This document shows positions 1 to 12,000 of a stretch of 64,000 bases of DNA, piece by piece (the stretch's first letter is position 1; every line of letters begins with the position of its first letter). This DNA is from Episyrphus balteatus (taxonomy: Eukaryota; Arthropoda; Insecta; Diptera; Syrphidae). The position numbers and the translations under genes were made by a program. The notes beneath the pieces were generated by a model. It was not told where the DNA came from. It did not search any database and saw nothing but the letters and a program-made list of their open reading frames with translations. Location: contig NC_079137.1 of assembly GCF_945859705.1 (NCBI RefSeq), forward strand, positions 64,202,552 through 64,266,551, read 5' to 3'.

Positions 1-632
1 AGATAGACCCCCCTTCCAAAGAAAAAAATGTTTGTATTGAGCTCCTCTACAAAAACCCGTTATCAAATCCTGGCGCCCAGGTTATCCTACTACGTGCCGA
101 AACAACATTTTTGTTCTATACCTAAAAGTTCGAATTTCTGTATCTGGGTTGAAATCGAAAAATTTTTTTTTCTAAGCCAATTTTGGAGTGATTTTCATAA
201 AAAATACCTCGATTGATTGGGAAATAGATATAGTTTATGAATTAATTTTTTAAATAGCATGTTGTTTTGAAAACATATACATTAAATTGATGCCGAAGTT
301 GGGCAAATGACGAAAAAAATGGAATTTTTGAACTTTGACAGCTTTTAAATTCTAAGTGGTTTAACCGAGTTACATGTTTTATACATTGTTGAAAGGGTAT
401 ATTTATCTTCTATCAGAAACTGTAAAAAAATCGAAAATGGGTAAAAAATTGTCGAAGCTAGAATTTTTTCAATGGGTGAAGGTCCATAAAACCGTTTTTT
501 GCCCGTAACTCCAGATTTTGGGGGTGTTAGGGGATTTTCAAATACCGTTTCGTAATCAGTGCGACTAGCTCTACAAAATCTGATAGGTCTCCGCCCGCGT
601 ATATTTTGAAACCTCATTTTTGTAACACCGTG
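1..632. mobile_element. End of a DNA transposon running off the left edge
   Basis: Read on the minus strand this segment begins with CACGGTGTTACAAAAATGAG at 632 and continues to the window edge. The first bases resemble the terminus of the palindromic element at 1246-3293 (CACGGTG / CACTGTG followed by ACAAAAT), so I read it as one end of a related inverted-repeat element whose other end is outside the window. The open frames here are short and match nothing I recognise. Inference from terminus similarity only. Confidence 0.45.
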
Positions 633-1245
633 TAATCTTTTATCGATGAAAGAAGATCTAAAACTGTGACATACTTCAGCTAAGAGCTGAAGTGAACCAA
701 GTCATAAGAAGAGAATCCGGAAATATAACGAGTTAAAGTAAATACGTTACCATTGAATCTAATGGTAAAAATTTATCTTGAACAAATGAACATTTTTTAG
801 AGTTAAACGTTGCGCAAGTTCTTATACTAGGTTTCAATTTTTAATATTTTTTTTTTTACTTTGTCCGTTACAGCTGTGAGACCTCCGTATAATATAATAA
901 TCTTCATCAACATGGAAAAGTGAATCCACAAAAGAATTGCGGAAATTTTTAGCGAAAAGGCATTGCAAATATCAGATGGTTTTTGCAACAACAAGTTTTC
1001 ATGGATAAAATTTGCAGAATAGGCATTGGAGTTTTTCTTCGTGTTAACAAATTTTTCAAAACGATGTATATAGCAGGGAAAGAATTTTTATGACCTATAA
1101 AATTCATATAAGGAAAATAAAAATCAAATAAAAAGCAAAAAAGGCATTTTAAAATTTTCAGGAAACAGCCTCTTGTGAATATCTTGATAAGCTGAAAGAC
1201 CTCTCTACTTGAGCAGAAACGAGTAGACCTTAGAGGATATAATAT
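633..1245. other. Non-coding AT-rich spacer
   Basis: Between two transposon ends. I see no supported coding region, RNA gene or repeat here. Confidence 0.5.
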
Positions 1246-3293
1246 CACGGTGCGACACTGAAAATACACCCGAGAAATAACATAGTGTAGGCTGTTCGTA
1301 TGGTCGAATAATGCATAAAAATATTTTTGTTATATTTTTGGAACCCTCCATTGTTTTTTTTTTTTTATTTACAAAAAACCATTTTTACAGACCTTACGAT
1401 GTAATCTATCAATATTTCAGTCATTTTTCTAACAACTCTCAATATGTTATATGTTTTTGGAAAGAAGATTTCCAAAACTTTTGAATGATGTATAGAAGTC
1501 TATTGTTTAAACAAATTAAGTGCAGGTTTTTATCCCACAAATCTTGAAAAAGTGATTTTTTTCACAATTTTTTCAACTTTACCCAATTTTTTTTGCAAAA
1601 TAAAACAAACAAAAAAATAAAGTAGGGTTATATTCTGAAAGATATACATTTAGGCACAAATTGGCGTATTTTTTTTATTGAATTTGACCAAAACTGCGGA
1701 ATCTATGCTATTTTTTCGTAAATAGAAAATGTGGTTTTTCATGATGTGAATTGCAAGGTGCACAATAGGGTGTTCGTTATTTTAAAATAATAAGAATTTC
1801 TAAGCTCCTACGATCTTATATGGTTAAAAATAAACTAAAAAAATATTCCCCAAGTTTCAAGTCTCTAACTTAATTCTAACCTGTACCGCCAAGCGGTTGA
1901 AGTTTGTTATGGGAATAACATGGGATTTCTTGGACCTTGTTCCATCAATTTTAAATTCCAGCCAAACCATTCGTTCAAAAAATTTAAAACTTTAAGACTC
2001 AAATTTAATAAGTGTAGCTATCATATGAAAATTTTTCAGATTTTTAATTGTTATAATTTTAGAGATTTAGCTTGGTATAAAAATTCTTTTTTTCAGACTT
2101 TTTCAAAAATCGCTTTTTACCCGTTTAATGTCAAAAAATTAAAAAACATACATTTTTATTCACAAATAAGCATAGCATGTTTATTTAAAATGCAAATTCA
2201 ATTCATATTTATATAAAAAATTTGTTGTGTATTCATTCTTCAAGTCACATCGATATTCAAAAAACGTGTTCCCGATTTAAAAAAAGTACTGTAGTAAATA
2301 AATAAAAAACTAGTTAATTATATAACTTTGAATTAAATATAAATTTTAAATATACATACTACGCTTATTTGTGAATAAAAATGTATGTTTTTTTAATTTT
2401 TTGACATTAAACGGGTAAAAAGCGATTTTTGAAAAGTCTGAAAAAATGACTTTTTTTACCAAGCTAAATCTCTAAAGTTATAACAATTAAAAATCTGAAA
2501 AATTTTCACATGATAGCTACACTTATTAAATTTGAGTCTGTAAAGTTTTAAATTTTTTGAACGAATGGTTTGGCTGGAATTTCAAATTGATGGAACAAGG
2601 TCCAAGAAACCCCATGTTATTTACATAAGAAACTTCAACCGCTTGGCGGCACGGGTTAGAATTAAGTTAGAGACTTGAAACTTGGGGAATATTTTTTTTA
2701 GTTTATTTCCAACCATATAAGATCCTAGGAGCATAGAAATTGTTATTATTTTAAAATAACGAATACCCTATTGTGCACCTTGCAATTCACATCATGAAAA
2801 ACCACATTTTCTATTTACGAAAAAATAGCATAGATTCCGCAGTTTTGGTCAAATTCAATAAAAAAAATACGCCAATTTGTGCCTAAATGTATATTCTTTC
2901 AGAATATAAACTTACTTTATTTTTTTGTTTGTTTTATTTTGCAAAAAAAATTGGGTAAAGTTGAAAAAATTGTGAAAAAAATCACTTTTTCAAGATTTGT
3001 GGGATAAAAACCTACACTTAATTTGTTTAAACAATAGACTTCTATACATCATTCAAAAGGTCTGGAAATCCTCTTTCCAAAAACATATAACATATTGAGA
3101 GTTGTTAGAAAAATGACTGAAATATTGATAGATTACATCGTAAAGTCTGTAAAAATGGTTTTTTGTAAATAAAAAAAAATGGAGGGTTCCAAAAATATAA
3201 CAAAAATATTTTTATGCATTATTCGACCATACGAACAGCCTACACTATGTTATTTCTCGGGTGTATTTTTTTTTTTTATTTTGTAGCACAGTG
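1246..3293. mobile_element. 2 kb palindromic (foldback) DNA element
   Basis: Two arms of about 0.9 kb (1246-2175 and about 2370-3293) are reverse complements of each other with scattered mismatches, around a loop of about 190 bp. The outer ends read CACGGTGCGACACTG on the left and CACTGTGCTACAAAAT on the right (read inward), followed by the shared ATACACCCGAG. Flanks are AATAT and TATAT, so a target duplication is possible but not clean. There is no transposase frame, so this is a non-autonomous element. The CACNGTG start recalls Transib termini, but that assignment is weak. Confidence 0.85.
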
Positions 3294-4960
3294 TATATGG
3301 AGTGCTTGTTCCTATACCTAATACATTGTAACGCCATATGCATGAATAGGGGTCGCTGCCGACGCTGATTATCTTTCATCTCTTTCTTTCTTTCTTCGTT
3401 TTTCAATGAGAAGTCCGGTTCCGCAGCTATGAATAAACACGCTTGTTGATGACAGCCATCAAATGAAAATAAAAAGGAGGCATGCACTCATCGAAAAACT
3501 AAGAGAAACTAGAGCCCTCTATAAAAGCTTCACGGAACTAACAGCACAAGCACTCGATATGTTAGGTCCGTTCCACACTCAGTTTGCAACTGCCGAATTT
3601 AGTAATATTTGGTTATTTTTGGACAGAGTCTGTTCCCAACTTCAAAAATTGTGTAGAAGAGAGCGCACACGAGAGAGTAAAAAATTTCCCCACCCTGACA
3701 AATTTAGCCCAAAGAATTTCTTCCGGCAGAAATATGAGTTCTGTCAAATGAAAAGTTAACGTATGTCAAACAAATAAATAAAGAAGGAAACAAATCAAAT
3801 TGAATTGATTTTTAAATTGAATCGCGTTTACGTGTTTTTTTGCATTAAAAAAAGTGTTAATGTTTATCGAATTAAGCATAAAATATGAAATTGTGTTGTA
3901 TAACGGTGTTCAACTTGTTCCAGACTTTTTGGCAATCTTTCGTAGTTTTATTTCCTACTGAGAGAATTCTCTCCCAACTCTCTTTAATTTGACAGACTGC
4001 CTAATTTAGTGCACAAAAAGTCTGGAACAGACATATTATATCCTCTAAGGAGTAACCCAATTTAAAACTGTCAAATTTATTAACTTCAATGTTATCGGGA
4101 AGACTGGAGCTGATGTCGCCATTAATTACACAAGTTGAAAACAGTAGTGAATTTTCAATAATTCATTTGAAGGGTCCAGGGGGAAAACGGCACATGTACA
4201 ATTTTTGTCAAATATAAACTAATGACTAGGTCTTGTAGTATTTACTGAGCACTATTTAGTGACATCTTTTTTAAAAAACAAATTTAAGCCTTGCTAAAAA
4301 AAATAAATAAATGATGTGTCTTTATTTAATTTAGAATTTAATTTAGAAAAGAAATGTACCTAATCAATCTTCCTACTTTCATTTTATAATTGTGTTCAGT
4401 ACAAGCAAATTTGTTTTCTTAAGATTATGTTACGGTCATATTTTTAAGCGAAATAATCTCAAGAGATGAACAAAATTCATGCTATTATGGTTTATAGAAA
4501 TTTAGATTCAAGATTATTTTCGATTTAAAAAAGCAATATACTTAAAAAAAAAGGCATAAAAACAAATAAAATTGCTTAAAATAGATAAAATAGATAAATA
4601 GAAAAGGAAAAATTAAACGCATATATTTGGAATCAGGGGCACATGAATCGTGTTTGAATAAAGTCTATACTTTCTTACGATAACGCAAAAAAGGCAAAGT
4701 TAGGAAAATCCGTAATTAGTAATTAGTATATAAAGTTTTAGAAAGAACTTTAAAATCTTCGAAAATTAAAATGTAACAGTTGTAATCAGTAAGAGAAAGA
4801 GATTTTAAATAAGTTTTCCATGCTCTATTTCTTTTATACTTAAGTGTTCGCAGTTCTTTAGTGTACAATGCATTACAGAAATTACTTAGTTTAGAAATTT
4901 TAAGAGGGATAGTATTTTTAGTGCAATTAATATACCCTTATTCTATTTCACAGTTCATAC
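3294..4960. other. Spacer downstream of the MADF gene
   Basis: AT-rich DNA. It contains a small palindrome (3917-4028) listed separately and a 98-codon frame at 3463-3759 that resembles no family I know and has no supporting context. A TTTATT at about 4320 (AATAAA on the minus strand) could be a distant poly(A) signal for the MADF gene. No convincing third MADF exon was found here. Confidence 0.5.
3917..4028. repeat. Short palindromic element, GTTCCAGACTTTTT ends
   Basis: The ends GTTCCAGACTTTTT and AAAAAGTCTGGAAC are exact reverse complements about 112 bp apart, as expected of a very small miniature inverted-repeat element. Nothing inside is coding. Confidence 0.65.
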
Positions 4961-5438
4961 TTACTTCCTAGCCAGAGCATAAGGTCTCAAGAACTCCAAG
5001 TGTTTAAAATACTTCCATTTAATTTTGGCATTCGAATTGGCTCGAGTTCGTTTCAATTCTCTGCAATATTGGTCCCTAATTGCCTTCCATTTATTCTTAC
5101 AGTATATATCTGAAAAGAGTACATTCATTCAAATAAGATCCACATCATCAAATCCATCTCTCTTTACCTGGCCATCCAACTTGCTTGGACATTGCCAACC
5201 ATAGTTCATCTTTTTTGGGAATATTTCGATAGTCATCATGTTTCGAATTGAATATTGCTGGTTCTTGGGAGACAAGTGTGATTAAAACAATTTGTTTTGA
5301 TTCTAATTCACGATTGAAATTGCTAGGATTTTGATCTTGACTATCTGAACAAGACTCATTGGATTGTGGGAATATTTTATTATCTGGTGGTTCTTCTTCA
5401 TATTGTTCGATGGGTGTTTCCATTGGGATTGTGTCCAT
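4961..5438 (-). CDS. MADF-domain protein (Adf-1-like DNA-binding domain)
   Basis: Two exons: 5438-5168 and 5109-4961. The first ends CCAG|GTAAAG and the second follows TTTTCAG, giving an in-frame join. The product is 139 residues if translation stops at the TAA at 4963-4961. After an acidic 45-residue start comes one MADF domain: an LITLVSQEPAIF segment, a tryptophan-containing W-A-M-S-K-Q-V-G-W stretch, C-K-N-K-W-K-A-I-R-D across the splice, and K-W-K-Y-F-K-H-L-E-F-L-R-P near the end. MADF domains are Myb-related DNA-binding modules expanded in insects, and many carry a C-terminal BESS domain; none is visible. The stop overlaps a perfect GTAAGT donor (4964-4959), so a longer spliced form with a further exon is possible. 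Which MADF paralogue this is cannot be said. Confidence 0.8.
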
Positions 5439-6967
5439 GATTTAAATGGAAGTATTTGTTTGTGATGATTTATGAAGACTTTGTTGTGATTATTTTAATT
5501 GATTAAATAAATATTTTGGAGGAAATAAACATACAAATTAGTGACTCCTTTTTGAAAGTATCTTTTATGGAATGTCATAAGGAAGAAGAAAATATAAAAA
5601 ACAAAAATGCGAAGACAGTGGGAAGAGAAGAGGAATGATGAAAAGTAAAAGCATTTAGGAAGTGTTCAGAAAATGATTTTAAATGATGGGTGTATAAGTT
5701 TTGTTACTCTAACACGTAGATGGCGTTGTGCAACTTGTCGTTACATTTTGAAAAGTAAAAAACCAGAACTTAGAAATGAAAAAAACATGTCAGCAAATTA
5801 ATAATGTTCAAATTTTGTATATGATTAAATAGATGTACAAATCTTAGGACAAAAAACAAATAAATAAAAATATGAAAATGCGTTTAAATAATTTTAACAA
5901 AAAGTCAAAACGGGAGCATTTTCAAATTCATTTTGTGAAAGTTTTCCAACCCAGAAATGATAAACAATGATGCAGAATGCCTAGTTTTTGGTTCTAAAAA
6001 TGTTTGTAGTCTTTTTTATTAAAATCACATGACGCTAAGAAAAAAAGGAAAACATTTTTTTTTTTACTTTTGTAAATTTCCCACTTTTTACAAAAAGTGG
6101 CCTTTGTATTTGTAGTTATACCTTTAAGGTTTAAGTTGTTCCAATAGTTTACTTTTTTAATTTAAAAAACACAGATTTTTAAATTTATGTAAGAGAAGTG
6201 AGAACAAGACCGCCTCTTTACTCTTTAGTGTTTAACCGTCTTAAAAACCAATAAAAAACATCTTTTAAATAAAATAATGTGTTTGTTCATTAATTTTAAT
6301 GTTTTTTGTAGGAAATCTCATAATCAAAAATAAAAAATATTGAACAAAAAATATTACGTTTTGAAAAAAACATTAACAAAAAACATCTATCAAGTTCTAT
6401 AACGTCGGCATCAAGCCAAAACCGCGAATCTGCATTTTTGCACATTTTCACTTTAATACGTCATTTAACTTGTTATCGGTCCCTCTATCCACTGCATCGA
6501 CCCCAATCATCCATCCATCCATGCCTAAAAGCCTAAAATATCAATTTACGTAGCACGAGTTCCCGGTATCTGGGGGGAAAGAGGCGTGGGAATAAAAAAA
6601 AAAAGATTGCATGCATTTCCAAAACTTTGAAGCCGTTTTTCTCAAAACTACAATTTTGCAGATTCGTGGTTTTGGCGTTGTGCCCACGATAATAAAACCG
6701 TTTCTTCCTTTAAGTAGGGAATCTATTTTCGATAATAACAAACGTATGCAATATTTTCATCGGCTCCCAAAAGAAAAAGTTAAAACTTTTTATTATTTCA
6801 TTTAAAAAAGTACAAATTTTTTTCACACGAACCATGGCGATTTGGTGAAAAATCACTAAATTTACCATAACTTTTCGGGGTCTAAACCAAATTTGCTCAT
6901 ACCTACGGAAATAATCGGCCATACCAGGCGCCATTTATTTTATAATACAAGTCCTGCCTTACCCCCT
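5439..6967. other. Region upstream of the MADF gene
   Basis: AT-rich spacer that should contain the MADF promoter. Opposite-strand short frames at 6541-6934 overlap each other and look like chance frames. No other feature supported. Confidence 0.45.
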
Positions 6968-7118
6968 GAATACAATGGTGTAGCTGTGGCTGTAGCTTGT
7001 AGCGCAAGTTGAAGAATTCTCAACTTTTTGCTCAGCTGCCGCCAACTTTTGTTGTTGTTTCCCTCAGTAAAATTTTGACAATACTACAAGCTACAGCCAC
7101 AGCTACACAATTGTATTC
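6968..7118. mobile_element. Miniature inverted-repeat element, 151 bp
   Basis: 35-bp terminal arms (6968-7002 and 7084-7118), starting GAATACAATGGTGTAGCTG and matching with one mismatch, flank about 80 bp of unrelated sequence. This is the structure of a miniature inverted-repeat transposable element. No coding capacity. Confidence 0.8.
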
Positions 7119-8039
7119 TATAGCCAGTTAATATTTTTTCATACCACATAGTACAAAAACGCACATGCCCCTATATCAAAACAAATTTTAAAACACAAAA
7201 GCAAACACAAAATTCATTCTTCAAACAACACAAAACAAAACTTGAGCTTTACTCTTTTGGTTTGTTTTGTACAATTCTGACAGAAACACAAGTTTTGCTA
7301 TTAAAGATTCCAACCATGATTAGTTAAAATTTCTAGTCTGAGAATTTTATAGCTACTGTGCCTTTGAAATGCTTTTCCAAAACGAAATTTGGAAAATACC
7401 TCAATATTTATTTATTCATAGAGCATTTTCGGTTCAAAAGATAATTTTTGCAAGTTTATGAGTTTTTGAACTTTATTGTTCAAGCTTTGTAACCAGCAGG
7501 TATTGATTTTTAATGGTTTTTGTGAAAAGCTTTACTCAACTCTTTGTAATGTTTGTATGACAAGGAAAGCAAAAGCTTTTCACAAAAACGCTCCAAAGGT
7601 CATTCGGTTTTAAAGCTCTTTTTGTGTATATTTATTATAGACTGATTCAAAAAAACATATAATTTTTTTGTTCATAGTTATATCGAAAATATTGTTGAAA
7701 ACGACGAAAAAAAATGCTGTATAAAAGTTACAGCCGCTTCGCAAATTTCTATTTCCCATATGATTTACATGGGAAAGATTGTGTTTTTGAGTTTGAAATT
7801 TTATAATATTTGCTTTTTGAATCAGTCCATACTCATTTTTACTGAAAAACTTTAGAGTTATCCCCTAGAATTTTTCGTCTTGGACTCTGTGTTAAATTTT
7901 TACTAAATGAACTTCGAAGCTAGATGGAAATATAGCTCACGAAAATACCGAGCAAATCATTCAATTTATTAAGATGCATGTTTTGTTCAGAAAAAATAAT
8001 TTTGTATAGCTACATAATTCTTCGAAAGAAAAATTGTAA
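7119..8039. other. AT-rich spacer with one further palindromic element
   Basis: Apart from the inverted-repeat element at 7640-7827, and a smaller inverted pair around 7520-7595 (GTGAAAAGCTTT and AAAGCTTTTCAC), nothing is recognised. Confidence 0.45.
7640..7827. mobile_element. Miniature inverted-repeat element, GACTGATTCAAAAA ends
   Basis: Ends GACTGATTCAAAAA and TTTTTGAATCAGTC are reverse complements 188 bp apart, with TA just outside the left end. Non-coding. Confidence 0.65.
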
Positions 8040-8575
8040 AAATTCAATTGGTATGGCATTTTGTAAAAAATTAATCAACACCTAAAACCAAATTGTCCAA
8101 AATTTGTACTTAATGATTTTCTAAAAAAAACAACTTTTTTTAATCAAAAAATAGAAATTGTTTAAAAACTAATATTTGAATTTCGAAAAAATACCACATA
8201 TCAAATTTGAAATTAATCGACCTATCCATTTAGACTGTAGCTCCTTTTACAGACAGACAGATAATAAATTAAAAGGACTTTTGGAACCCCTTTTTTAACT
8301 ATTTTTTCAATAATTATTTTGCAAAAATAATATTTCTCGATATTTCTAAGAATAATCTGACGGTTAAAGATAAAAAAGGGTAAGATGCCCAATTTTGTAC
8401 AAGTGGGAGTCGATACAAGTTAAACATTTTGATACCAGGCTAGAAATATGAAAAATGTAATAAATTACCTTACCAACATAACATTGAAAAACAATGTTGT
8501 CAAAAAAATGATAGCTATCTCGAGTTCGATGTTTTTCACGAATCGTTAACTTACACTTACCTGAAATAATATAAA
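8040..8575 (+). repeat. Degenerate copy 1 of a dispersed (CAGA)n-bearing repeat
   Basis: Shares the order of blocks seen at 23031-23930 and 53353-54273: GGTATGGCATTTT, a T/A-rich stretch, CTGTAGCTCCTTTTACAGA followed by short CAGA repeats, and then a GATAGCTATCTCGAGTTCGA block with TTTTTCACGAATC. It is shorter and more diverged than the other two. See those entries for the family discussion. Confidence 0.65.
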
Positions 8576-8625
8576 TTTCGCTAGAAGAAAAGTGTACAAG
8601 CAAAATCATGTATTAACTTCAAAAA

Positions 8626-8631
8626 TTTATT
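8626..8631 (-). promoter_or_regulatory. Candidate Six4 poly(A) signal
   Basis: TTTATT on the plus strand reads AATAAA in the Six4 transcript, about 360 nt after its stop codon. Plausible by position only. Confidence 0.35.
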
Positions 8632-8990
8632 TTTCTGACAATAATTTCTACTTTCTTTTTTTTTTTGTTATTATATATTTACAATTGCACATTATAATTA
8701 AAGAAGACATTGGACTTAAATTTTTACTATATACAACATTATCAAACAATTATTATTAAACTATACATACAATTCTTATTGTTAATTAATTTTAATAATA
8801 TAAAGAAATATCTAACAAATATTTATATTACAAAGGAATTTTTGTTTTTTCTTTAAGATCTAGGGTCTTTTTTGTCTGGTATGATTTATTGCAAATTAGT
8901 TAGTTTTAGTTTTTTTTTTTTAATAATATTTAATATTTTGATTTTGAAAAGACTTTTAGGCTTTTTTTGGAAGTCTTAATTCTAACAAAT

Positions 8991-9096
8991 TCATTGTCCA
9001 TTAAATATTGATTCTGGATAATAACTTGGAGCATTAAACATTCTTGGAAAACCAGATGCATCTAATTGATTAACAGGCAGCACTGACATGATGTCA
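8991..9096 (-). CDS. Six4: Six4 exon 4 (last coding exon)
   Basis: A TTTTCAG acceptor is followed by 106 nt that complete the split Thr codon left by exon 3 and then encode 34 residues, starting D-I-M-S-V-L-P-V-N-Q-L-D and ending F-N-G-Q before TGA. The D-I-M-S-V-L-P opening right after the homeodomain is, as I recall it, how Six4 continues in flies, which supports the assignment despite the 7.8 kb intron. Confidence 0.88.
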
Positions 9097-12000
9097 CTGA
9101 AAAGATAAGAATTAAAAATACTTCAAATGTTAGTCAGTAAGTAAAAAAATATATTTTAAAAGTAAATAAAAGTTAAAAAGTTCAAATGTGAAAGTATTAA
9201 AAAAAAGCCCTCAGAACAGATTTCAATTCCACTTTTTGACAAAAGTTCGATTCTTTAGGTACTGCAAAAGGGTAACCCTTTTTATGTACGCAAAAGTACT
9301 CAAACAAACAAAAAGGGCAAATTATTGCCACCCAAGAAGATTTAAATTACTATTAAATTATGAAATTGTTGAAGTTCTCCAATCGACTTTCAAAAATTGC
9401 AAAACAAAAAATCATTCATTCTTATTTATCCTTGACCATTTGGCCTCCCAAGAAATCGGATAGCTCTAATAAACACAAACAAATAATAAATAACAACTCT
9501 TTACGATTGCTACGAAAACTGTGACTTATCACGCGCGCACTTGTTAACTGATATCACATCAAGACTCTAAAAATCCCCCAGTACTTTCAACTCCAGCAAA
9601 TTAGTACCGCATCTTAGAAAAAAATAAAATTCCAAGTGCGTCTATATAACGCAATGTTTATGGATTTTAAAAGGAATCCTTTACACTTAACGCATACCAC
9701 GTGTATATTCGAAAAAGAAAAACTCCATCCCTATACCCCAAATGCTATAGAATCCACTTGACTTGCCCGTGTTGAAATTACTCGCTTCGCCTTCGACTCG
9801 GCTCGGTACGTTTCCAAGTGATTATTTGAAACGTGGCGGTAGTGGCGCGGCGCATGCTCTACCAAAGACTTCTGGTAGGTACTTTGAAAATCATACAAAA
9901 AAAAATCTATTTAAAAAATATAAACAAAAAAAAAAAAGAAGAACAATATGCTGAAGAAAAACGCATGCAAAAAAACATACAAAAGATTGCCAACCAAAAA
10001 GTCGTTAAATTTTTTGTGCTGGAAACTATCGCATATGTTTACCAGAGACCGATCTCCCGTCGATTGATTTGAAACAAAGACCGAAGCCCAAAAGATTGTT
10101 TCTGAAGTAGGTTAGGTAGTAAAGTAGTTAGTAATTTGAGATATTATAGTGCACTTGCTCTGGAAATGTATTTTAATGGATTTTTTTTAACGATTCTTTT
10201 TTGAGGATGCTGTAGATATAGCCCGATACGTATTTAATTGATGATAAGCTAACACATTATGTAACGCCTTTGAGTTTTGAATATAATTTTATTTTTATTT
10301 TTTGTTTGTATAGTCTTTGATGACAAAATTATATTGGCGTATTTTATGGGTGTACAATAATTATGATGAGAGTTATGATAAGGCTTCAGATATTGTAAAC
10401 ACACGTTAATTTTTTTATGGAAAGTGATATTTGGAATATACAGGGTGTCCCAAAAGTAATGGATCAAACGAAGTATGCTGATAGGGGATCTTAAGAGCTC
10501 TCAGAATTTGGTAACTTGTTCATCCCAAATCCTTACGGTTTTCGATTTAATGCAATTCTTGTGAAATTTCGAAAAATCCCTACTTTGCAACAGTATTTTG
10601 CTTTACTGCACCCATTATTGATTTTTGTTTCTTTTAATTCTTTTACTAAAACATTGCCAAATAATTAGGAACAATTAATTAATCAAAACATTTTTTATTT
10701 CATACGCCATTTCGCTGCAAATTAGCTAACAGTTTCAAGTTTTATAAAAAGTCAGTTTCTATTCCTCCAGGTCGCCTACTTACTGGCCTTCCGATACTAA
10801 CAAAATACCAGACCTTATTGACTTTTTCGTAGCTAAAGGAATCAAACGAAATCACATTAGTGTCGAAGGTAATTATGACTTGTCATCAGATCATACTCCA
10901 GTGATTCTATCACTAAGTGAATTGGAAGTAATAGAAAAAAGTAATCCAAAGCTTGTAAATAAGAAAACAAACTGGAGTGATTTTAGAGAAAGGCTTTTAA
11001 GTTTTATAAATTTAAGATCTCCTATGGATACAATCGAGCAAATTGACCATGAAGTGGAACAATTTATTGCTGATGTGCAACAGGCCGCTGAAGAAAGTAC
11101 TCCAACATTTTCTAATAGAAGACAAAATGAAATAAAATATCCTTTAGAGATAAGAGAGTTGATAATAGAGAAAAGAAGAGCTCGAAGAAAATGGCAAAAT
11201 ACTAGATTTCCAGATGATAAAACAACGTTTAACCGTATAAGCAACAATCTTAAAAAACAAATTTATAAATTCAAAAATGATTCACTCAGTACATTCCTAA
11301 AGAATTTAACGACTGATGCTTCAACCGATTTTTCGCTATGGAAAGCAGCCAAGCGCCTGAAAAGACCGCAGTTACTAAACTCTCCCTTGAAATCTCAAGA
11401 TGGGAAATGGATCGGTAACCCAAAAGAAAAAGCTAACCTTTTCGCGGAGCATCTTGCGAATGTTTTTAAGCCATACCCAACAAACGCGGCTGAAAATAGC
11501 TTACAGCTTGTTGATAAGATAGATGAAAGTGAAATACCAATTGTAAGATTAAAAGAAGTAAAAAGTATGTGTTTACATCAACTATCAAATAAAAAATCAC
11601 CAGGTTACGATCTTATTACTGCTCAGGTTATGAAAGAAATGCCTTTGAAAGCCTTCATAAAACTCCAATATATAATAAATGCATGCCTTAAGCAACGGTA
11701 TGTCCCACACCATTGGAAAATTGCTGAAGTTATTGTCATACCCAAGCAAGGTAAGCCACCTACAGAAGTGACGTCTTACAGACCAATATCGCTTATACCA
11801 ATTATGGCAAAAGTTTTTGAAAAACTGCTTCTGAAGAGACTTAGCAAAATTATAGAAGAAAGAAGGTTAATCCCAAATCATCAGTTTGGCTTTAGAAATA
11901 AACATTCCACGATAGACCAAGTTCATAGAATAACGGATGTAATAGAAAAAGCATTAGAAGAAAAACAAGTCTGTTCAGCTATTTTCTTAGATGTTGCTCA

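Noticed and set aside
3463..3759. 98-codon plus-strand frame
   Set aside because: No recognisable domain, overlaps repeat-like GTTCC words, and nothing around it (promoter, splice sites, neighbours) supports a gene.
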